Part shown: piece by piece, positions 59,594-64,000 of the stretch | Layout of the letters: every line of letters starts with the position of its first letter | How positions within the stretch are numbered: the stretch's first letter is position 1 | Assembly (NCBI RefSeq): GCF_023035295.1 | Contig: NZ_CP075076.1 | Span: forward strand, 124,001-188,000 | Direction of reading: 5' to 3' | Source of the DNA: Borrelia coriaceae | Lineage (GTDB): Bacteria; Spirochaetota; Spirochaetia; Borreliales; Borreliaceae | Length of the DNA stretch: 64,000 nucleotides | The notes under the pieces: model-generated | Databases searched by the model: none | Seen by the model: only the letters and a program-made list of their open reading frames with translations | Told to the model about the DNA's origin: nothing | Translations under genes and position numbers: made by a program

Positions 59594-60868
59594 ATGATAA
59601 ACAGAGTAAGTCATCCTTTGACATATGATAACTTAAAAGCATCTTCAACAGATAAAGAAGTAAAAATAACAAAACTTTTAGAAAATCTATATAAAGGTGG
59701 AAAAAGAATTACAAACTTGCGAGATGACCCAACAGGCATCACTCATGCAATAAGACTAGACAGTGATATATTTAAACTCAATACCTATGTTAAAAACATC
59801 AACCACGCCAAAGGAAAACTAAGATATATGGAAGGATATTTACAATCCTTGGCTAATATTTTAACTCGTGCAAAAGAAATAACTGTCCAAGGAGCAAACG
59901 GTACATATGGCGCCAATGATAAAAAAATAATAGCAAAAGAAATCAATGCAATACTTGAAGATATCCTTGCAATAGCAAATGTCAAAGGAGCAGATGGCCA
60001 CAGTATATTTTCAGGAACTAAAACTGACTCTGAAGCATTCAAAGTAATTAGAGAAAATCGAATAAACATATTAACTCAAGACAGAGGAGAAACCCAAATA
60101 GTAAGGATCGATTATAATGGAAATCAAGCAGAACAAACAACTGAAATATATAATGGAATTTATATCCCAACCAACTATACTGGAAGCGAAATATTTTTCT
60201 CACATAATCACTACATAACATCATCAAAAAATGCTAATGGATTTATTGTTAAAGAAAATACAAAAATTTACATTGATAACACTGAAATAGCATTAACAGC
60301 AGGAGATACTGCTGCCGACATTATTACTAAAATCAATGAGTCATCTGCTCCTGTGGAAGCCACTCTTGACCGTATTTCAAACTCAATAACCATACAAACA
60401 ACAACGCCTCATCAATTATGGATAACAGAAGAAGAGGGTTCAACAGTACTACAAGACCTAGGGATCCTTACTCAAAATAATGATACCAAAAAACCTCCTT
60501 ATAACATTGCAAATAATACTGAGATTAGAAATAGAACAATTTTTGATAGCCTAATTGAGCTTAGAGATAATTTAGAGGACAATAGAGAAGACATTATTGG
60601 AAGTAGAAGCTTAGCAGAAATTGATGCAAGCTTAAATAAAATTTTTGCAACATTAGCCGATCTTGGAACTAAAGAAAACAGACTTGATCTAAGTTCCGAA
60701 AGGATCAGTAAAGAAATAATGGATATGAAAGAAGATATGGTTAGATATACTGATCTTGATGTTACAAAAGCAATAACAGATCTTAACATGACAAGTCTAG
60801 CTTACCAAGTATCTCTAGGAGTTTCTGCACGGATAATGCAAACAACACTATTAGATTTTCTAAAATAG
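59594..60868 (+). CDS. flgL: Flagellar hook-filament junction protein FlgL
   Basis: 424 residues, flagellin-like: N-terminal helical region ([20 protein letters not shown] and [28 protein letters not shown]), variable middle, C-terminal helices ending [20 protein letters not shown]. It is the second junction protein and the seat of the filament. Three bases after flgK. Confidence 0.94.
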   Translation: MINRVSHPLTYDNLKASSTDKEVKITKLLENLYKGGKRITNLRDDPTGITHAIRLDSDIFKLNTYVKNINHAKGKLRYMEGYLQSLANILTRAKEITVQGANGTYGANDKKIIAKEINAILEDILAIANVKGADGHSIFSGTKTDSEAFKVIRENRINILTQDRGETQIVRIDYNGNQAEQTTEIYNGIYIPTNYTGSEIFFSHNHYITSSKNANGFIVKENTKIYIDNTEIALTAGDTAADIITKINESSAPVEATLDRISNSITIQTTTPHQLWITEEEGSTVLQDLGILTQNNDTKKPPYNIANNTEIRNRTIFDSLIELRDNLEDNREDIIGSRSLAEIDASLNKIFATLADLGTKENRLDLSSERISKEIMDMKEDMVRYTDLDVTKAITDLNMTSLAYQVSLGVSARIMQTTLLDFLK

Positions 60869-60869
60869 A

Positions 60870-61262
60870 ATGCAAAACGAACTTAGTATAAAATTTGACT
60901 TTCCTGAAGGTATACTGGGATTTGAAGAGATAAAAGAATTCATAATTAAGGATTCTGCTCACAAACCTTTCTCTATCATGCAATCGATAAACGGAGAAAT
61001 AAATTTTTTAGTAACATCGCCCTTTAATTTTTTAGAAACATATTTTCCAAATATAGAAGAAAAAGATTGGTTAGATATTCAAGCAGAAAATGAAAATGAA
61101 AAAGTAATACTATGTATAATCAACATGCATGTAAAAACCTACAAGGAAATAACAGCAAACTTAAAAGCTCCAATCATATTAAACAAAAAAAAACTAATTG
61201 GTAAACAAGCCATATCTACAAATGAAGAACATTATCTTAGATATAGAGTCTTTAAGGAATAA
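60870..61262 (+). CDS. fliW: Flagellar assembly factor FliW
   Basis: 130 residues. Family features [20 protein letters not shown] (about 9-28), [19 protein letters not shown] and [20 protein letters not shown] are present. FliW binds both flagellin and CsrA: when flagellin is scarce FliW leaves CsrA bound to flagellin, letting it be translated. The ATG is one base after the flgL stop and the csrA gene follows by two bases. Position beside csrA is conserved. Confidence 0.94.
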   Translation: MQNELSIKFDFPEGILGFEEIKEFIIKDSAHKPFSIMQSINGEINFLVTSPFNFLETYFPNIEEKDWLDIQAENENEKVILCIINMHVKTYKEITANLKAPIILNKKKLIGKQAISTNEEHYLRYRVFKE

Positions 61263-61264
61263 AT

Positions 61265-61501
61265 ATGCTAGTATTGTCAAGAAAAGCAAATGAAAGCATA
61301 AAAATAGACTCTAACATTGAAATTTCAATATTAGAAATCAAAAAAGATAGCGTTAAAATAGCTATAAAAGCTCCTGAAAATATTAAAATACTTAGATCTG
61401 AAATTTATAATATCATTAAAGAAGAAAACAAAAAATCAATTCTAAAAGATAAGAATAATATACATAAGATCAAAAATTTATCTAATTATTTTAGTAAATA
61501 A
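61265..61501 (+). CDS. csrA: Carbon storage regulator / translational repressor CsrA
   Basis: 78 residues. N-terminal [15 protein letters not shown] and [20 protein letters not shown] are the RNA-binding beta-sandwich. Usual CsrA proteins have about 61-75 residues; here a basic tail of about 25 residues ([18 protein letters not shown]) is present. In B. burgdorferi CsrA is known to repress flaB translation. The end overlaps tsaB by 16 bases on the other strand. Confidence 0.94.
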   Translation: MLVLSRKANESIKIDSNIEISILEIKKDSVKIAIKAPENIKILRSEIYNIIKEENKKSILKDKNNIHKIKNLSNYFSK

Positions 61502-62148
61502 GAATTAATTTCTGCATCACTAAGTCTTACATAAAAAGGCCCTGACAAAATATCATCGCCTTGACCGCTCGATAAATACTTAAACTTACCAAGTTCTGTC
61601 AAAACTACACCAAAAGAATCCATATCACTCACAACCTCAAACTTATTTTTAAGTCTCTCACAAATCAATTCAAGACCATTACCCACAATAACAAATTTAA
61701 AGTCAAGATTATCTAGATATTCAAATAATTCTGATTCAGAAAAACAAAAAATTTCGCCACATAATTTAAAATCCCTATAACACCCAAGGAAATATTTACC
61801 TGCTGTAAAACTTAAAGTCAACGTATCTGAGCTCGTATTAACTAATCTAGCAAAAACATCAAAGGTGGGAACATTAACAAAAGGAATTGAAAGACCTAAG
61901 GAAAGTCCCTTAATAAAACTTAAACTAATTCTCAAACCTGTAAAAGAACCAGGGCCAGAAGAATTAATAAGTAAGTCAAGATTATTTAAATTAATACCAT
62001 TCTCTAATACAAAATCATTAAATAACTTTGGAATATTAAGAGCATAGTTGATCTCATCTTTACCCTTAATAATAGAGGACACTTTATCATTAATTTCAAA
62101 ATAAATTAACAGAGTTTTATATGAATATTCAATTGCAAGGACATTCAT
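61486..62148 (-). CDS. tsaB: tRNA threonylcarbamoyladenosine biosynthesis protein TsaB
   Basis: 220 residues from the ATG at 62148. N-terminal [20 protein letters not shown] and [20 protein letters not shown] (about 67-86) are the TsaB signature in the ASKHA fold. With TsaD and TsaE it makes t6A37 in tRNAs reading ANN codons. It overlaps tsaE by about 20 bases. A TTG two codons earlier is possible. The usual early Asp of the DTS motif reads Glu-Tyr here. Confidence 0.92.
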   Translation of the reverse strand: MNVLAIEYSYKTLLIYFEINDKVSSIIKGKDEINYALNIPKLFNDFVLENGINLNNLDLLINSSGPGSFTGLRISLSFIKGLSLGLSIPFVNVPTFDVFARLVNTSSDTLTLSFTAGKYFLGCYRDFKLCGEIFCFSESELFEYLDNLDFKFVIVGNGLELICERLKNKFEVVSDMDSFGVVLTELGKFKYLSSGQGDDILSGPFYVRLSDAEINSYLLK

Positions 62149-62557
62149 CGCCAATTTCTAAAAGTCTACTAATATCTTTTATTGTAAATTTCAACAATAT
62201 CAATCTATTCTTTGGCAAAATATCAATAATCATCTCTGGCCACTCAATAGCTATTATAGATGACATATCTAAAAGAAGCTCCATTCCACCAATAAGTTCA
62301 AACTCATCCAAAATATTTAAACGATACAAATCAATATGATAAAGCTTAAAATCCACAAACTCATAAATATTAACAATATTATAAGTTGGACTTGTAAGAC
62401 AAGAAATCCCAAGATTTAAAGCCAAACCTTTTAAAAAAGTTGTCTTCCCAGCACCCATATCACCACAAAGACCAAATATCTTACCAATAGGCAAAGGATT
62501 AAAAAAAGATTTAGAAAAGTTTATCATTTCCTTTTCTGTTTTAAAAGATAATATCAA
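62129..62557 (-). CDS. tsaE: tRNA threonylcarbamoyladenosine biosynthesis ATPase TsaE
   Basis: 142 residues. P-loop GDMGAGKTT (32-40), Walker-B-like AIEWPEMI and the TSPTYNIVNIYEF stretch are standard for TsaE, the ATPase that drives the TsaBD complex. The ATG overlaps the previous gene's stop by four bases (ATGA). Confidence 0.95.
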   Translation of the reverse strand: MILSFKTEKEMINFSKSFFNPLPIGKIFGLCGDMGAGKTTFLKGLALNLGISCLTSPTYNIVNIYEFVDFKLYHIDLYRLNILDEFELIGGMELLLDMSSIIAIEWPEMIIDILPKNRLILLKFTIKDISRLLEIGDECPCN

Positions 62558-62814
62558 GGAAGCTCACCTTTTATATCAAGATCAATAACATGTCTCTTGA
62601 TTGCCATCATCAAACTAAGCACAGGATAATTTAAAGGATCTACAAAGTCAATAGTGATATGTCTTTCTCCTAAAGGAGTTACTTCAATTATAAACTTTAC
62701 TTTTTTAATCTCTCTAGAGCCTTTATATTCATATAAAGTATCAGCAAAATACACCCTCCTATAATATATAGGACTATCTTGCTTTTTAACGTTATCAAGA
62801 GAAATAAATTCCAC
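62554..62814 (-). CDS. Small conserved protein of unknown function
   Basis: 86 residues, GTG start with an AAAGGA site. Beta-rich (SPIYYRRVYFADTLYEYKG, then KKVKFIIEVTPLGERHITID) and ending in a helical segment LSLMMAIKRHVIDL. It may be a small OB or PilZ-like fold, but I recognise no family. First gene of the group with tsaE and tsaB, with four-base overlap, so a link to translation is possible but unproved (BB_0187 by order). Confidence 0.7.
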   Translation of the reverse strand: MEFISLDNVKKQDSPIYYRRVYFADTLYEYKGSREIKKVKFIIEVTPLGERHITIDFVDPLNYPVLSLMMAIKRHVIDLDIKGELP

Positions 62815-62915
62815 AACAATATTCCTTTAAATAAATCCCAGGAAGCCAACACAGGAACATTTTTATTTAGCGCTATTTTCAAAGATGGGACTTTCATTTC
62901 TAACTTTTAGTGCAT

Positions 62916-62921
62916 ATTATA
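62916..62921 (-). promoter_or_regulatory. -10 box ahead of the unknown gene and tsaE-tsaB
   Basis: A perfect TATAAT on the minus strand, about 100 bases upstream of the GTG at 62814. No clear -35. Rest of the 202-base gap holds a 10-bp exact repeat TCCCAGGAAG (62836-62845 and 63004-63013) and nothing else that I could see. Confidence 0.35.
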
Positions 62922-62999
62922 TTACTATCCATTAAAAAAATACTTAAATCCCCAAATTTAGTGAGATGTCGCAAAAAATAACTCTAATCCCTATAATTA

Positions 63000-63015
63000 A
63001 ACTTCCCAGGAAGCT
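63000..63015 (-). terminator. Small hairpin right after rplT
   Basis: AGCTTC, loop CTGG, GAAGTT with one G-T pair, then TTTAATTATA on the minus strand. It begins one base after the rplT stop and probably ends the infC-rpmI-rplT transcript. Stem is short. Confidence 0.45.
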
Positions 63016-63016
63016 T

Positions 63017-63364
63017 TTAATTCTTTATTTCATAAACAACTTTTTTAAAAGTTTCAATATCCTCAATTGCTAAATTAGATAAAATCTTTCTATTAAGTCT
63101 AATATTAGACTTTTTAAGACTTTCGAAAAATTTTGCATAATTAATTCCCATACCAGTTAAAGCAGCAGAAATCCTTACAATCCATAACCTTCTAAAATCT
63201 CTCTTACGGGCCTTTCTATCCCTTGTAGCATACATCATGCCTTTACGAAGAGTATCTTTAGCTTTTTTATAATTACTTTTCTTAGTACCCCAAAAACCCT
63301 TAGTCTTCTTTAAGATCCTCTTTCGTCTTGCAACGTGCACTACCCCATTCTTAACTCTAGCCAT
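63017..63364 (-). CDS. rplT: 50S ribosomal protein L20
   Basis: 115 residues. Basic N-terminus (MARVKNGVVHVARRKRILKK) and RDRKARKRDFRRLWIVRISA are the L20 signature. L20 is essential for early 50S assembly and in other bacteria represses its own operon; no leader structure was looked for because infC upstream leaves the window. AAGGAGATTAT site. Confidence 0.98.
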   Translation of the reverse strand: MARVKNGVVHVARRKRILKKTKGFWGTKKSNYKKAKDTLRKGMMYATRDRKARKRDFRRLWIVRISAALTGMGINYAKFFESLKKSNIRLNRKILSNLAIEDIETFKKVVYEIKN

Positions 63365-63386
63365 ATAATCTCCTTAAAATCGATAT

Positions 63387-63584
63387 CTAAGCATAAGGCA
63401 ATAAGGTTTTGATTCTCTTAATCTCAACACTTGAAACTAAACCTGACTTACCCAACTTCCTTCTTCTCTTTGAAGACTTTTTTGTCAAAATATGTCTTAA
63501 ATTTTGCTTCTTGTATTTAACTTTACCTTTTGAAGTAAAAGCATATCTTTTTTTTGCACTTTTACATGTTTTCATTTTTGACAT
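63387..63584 (-). CDS. rpmI: 50S ribosomal protein L35
   Basis: 65 residues, [20 protein letters not shown] and [20 protein letters not shown]; highly basic, normal length. Middle gene of the conserved infC-rpmI-rplT order. AAGGAGATGTGA site before the ATG. Confidence 0.98.
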   Translation of the reverse strand: MSKMKTCKSAKKRYAFTSKGKVKYKKQNLRHILTKKSSKRRRKLGKSGLVSSVEIKRIKTLLPYA

Positions 63585-63601
63585 TCACATCTCCTTATCA
63601 C

Positions 63602-64000
63602 TTACTTCCTAGATTTAGGAGCAATAATTAAAAACATTGTTTTGCCCTCCATCTTAGCTGGCGACTCTAAAACATAATTAGAATCACCTACTCTCTCAAG
63701 AATACTTTCTAAAATTTCATAGCCCAAATGAGTATGAGCAAGCTCACGTCCCCTGAATCTTATAGTAACCTTTACCTTATTACCCTCTTTGAGGAATCCT
63801 AAAATATTCCTATATTTAAAATCAAGATCATGAGTATCTATTTTTGGTTGCATTCTAACTTCTTTAAGCTTAATTATTTTTTGATTTCTTTTTTGTTCTT
63901 TTTGACGCTTTTCCTGATGAAATTTATATTTTCCATAATCTATTATTTTGCAAACAGGGGGCAATGCATTTGGCGAAATCTCAACCAAATCAAGCTCCTC
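63602..64000 (-). CDS. infC: Translation initiation factor IF-3, C-terminal part (cut by window edge)
   Basis: Partial gene: 132 codons plus stop are inside, and the frame continues beyond the right edge ([20 protein letters not shown]). The end of the N-terminal domain, the linker ([14 protein letters not shown], Lys-rich helix) and the full C-terminal domain ([20 protein letters not shown] and [12 protein letters not shown]) are visible. IF-3 prevents subunit joining and checks the start codon. In many bacteria infC starts with ATT; the start is outside the window. Confidence 0.96.
   Translation of the reverse strand, partial: EELDLVEISPNALPPVCKIIDYGKYKFHQEKRQKEQKRNQKIIKLKEVRMQPKIDTHDLDFKYRNILGFLKEGNKVKVTIRFRGRELAHTHLGYEILESILERVGDSNYVLESPAKMEGKTMFLIIAPKSRK

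Noticed and set aside
62697..62897. 66-codon hydrophobic minus-strand frame
   Set aside because: Overlaps the 86-residue gene in another frame; that gene has the better start and is coupled to tsaE.
62815..63016. Possible small gene or RNA in the 202-base gap
   Set aside because: Only a -10 box, a 10-bp repeat and a short hairpin were found; no structure strong enough to call an RNA.
1..64000. CRISPR arrays, insertion sequences, prophage genes, tRNA or rRNA genes
   Set aside because: None seen: no spaced repeats, transposase or phage motifs, and no cloverleaf or rRNA sequence in the short intergenic gaps.

Overview
The window is a 64-kb piece of a Borrelia chromosome. The base composition is very AT-rich. 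The gene order matches the conserved linear chromosome of Borrelia, from rpsA through recA, besCAB, proVWX, flaB, nag, secA, nearly all mcp-less housekeeping genes, mnmEG and flgKL to infC. From memory this corresponds to about BB_0127 to BB_0190 of B. burgdorferi B31; BB numbers used below were assigned by gene order and not by a search. The Ala/Gln/Gly-rich central insert of the flagellin resembles relapsing-fever Borrelia more than Lyme Borrelia, but the species is not resolved. No insertion sequence, prophage, CRISPR array, rRNA or tRNA gene was seen. Coding density is very high and no gene-free stretch reaches 300 bases; the largest gaps are 34282-34510 and 62815-63016.

Layout. 1-7340 (minus): a housekeeping operon TPR protein, greA fusion, recA, scpA, rluB, cmk, rpsA with overlapping or abutting genes. 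7519-13995: a TPR membrane protein, hisS, a class B penicillin-binding protein and an acyl-CoA synthetase on alternating strands. 14148-19991 (minus): the besC-besA-besB RND efflux pump followed by a small PII-like gene. 20082-23321: yidD and the glycine-betaine transporter proV-proW-proX. 23452-26573 (minus): flagellin flaB and filament cap fliD. 26748-28789 (plus): nagA-nagB amino-sugar catabolism. 28894-32218 (minus): secA-sodA. 32282-35611 (plus): a lipoprotein, two small membrane proteins and alanine racemase. 35603-43683: several Borrelia proteins of unknown role, a cation/calcium exchanger, a GH-like protein and malQ. 43847-45780: OmpA-like protein, dksA and infA.

45811-57058 (minus) is one long, tightly packed block: mnmE, mnmG, rsmG and then a MoxR/DUF58/von Willebrand A (Bat-like, aerotolerance-type) envelope operon of seven genes. 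57194-61501 (plus) is the late flagellar operon flgN-flgK-flgL-fliW-csrA, whose last two products are expected to control translation of flaB, located in the same window on the other strand. 61486-64000 (minus) holds tsaB, tsaE, an unknown gene and the translation operon infC-rpmI-rplT.

Themes worth attention: several plus-strand genes have a strong -10 box only 7 to 15 bases upstream of an ATG and no Shine-Dalgarno sequence, suggesting leaderless or nearly leaderless mRNAs; convergent gene pairs overlap or abut with no room for separate terminators; many starts are TTG, GTG or possibly ATT; a small basic gene carries a G8 homopolymer that could switch it off by slippage; and the flaB promoter carries a palindrome plus a direct repeat spaced by 31 bases. 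Most genes are on the minus strand, and the plus-strand genes are visibly richer in A-rich codons, the strand bias known in Borrelia.
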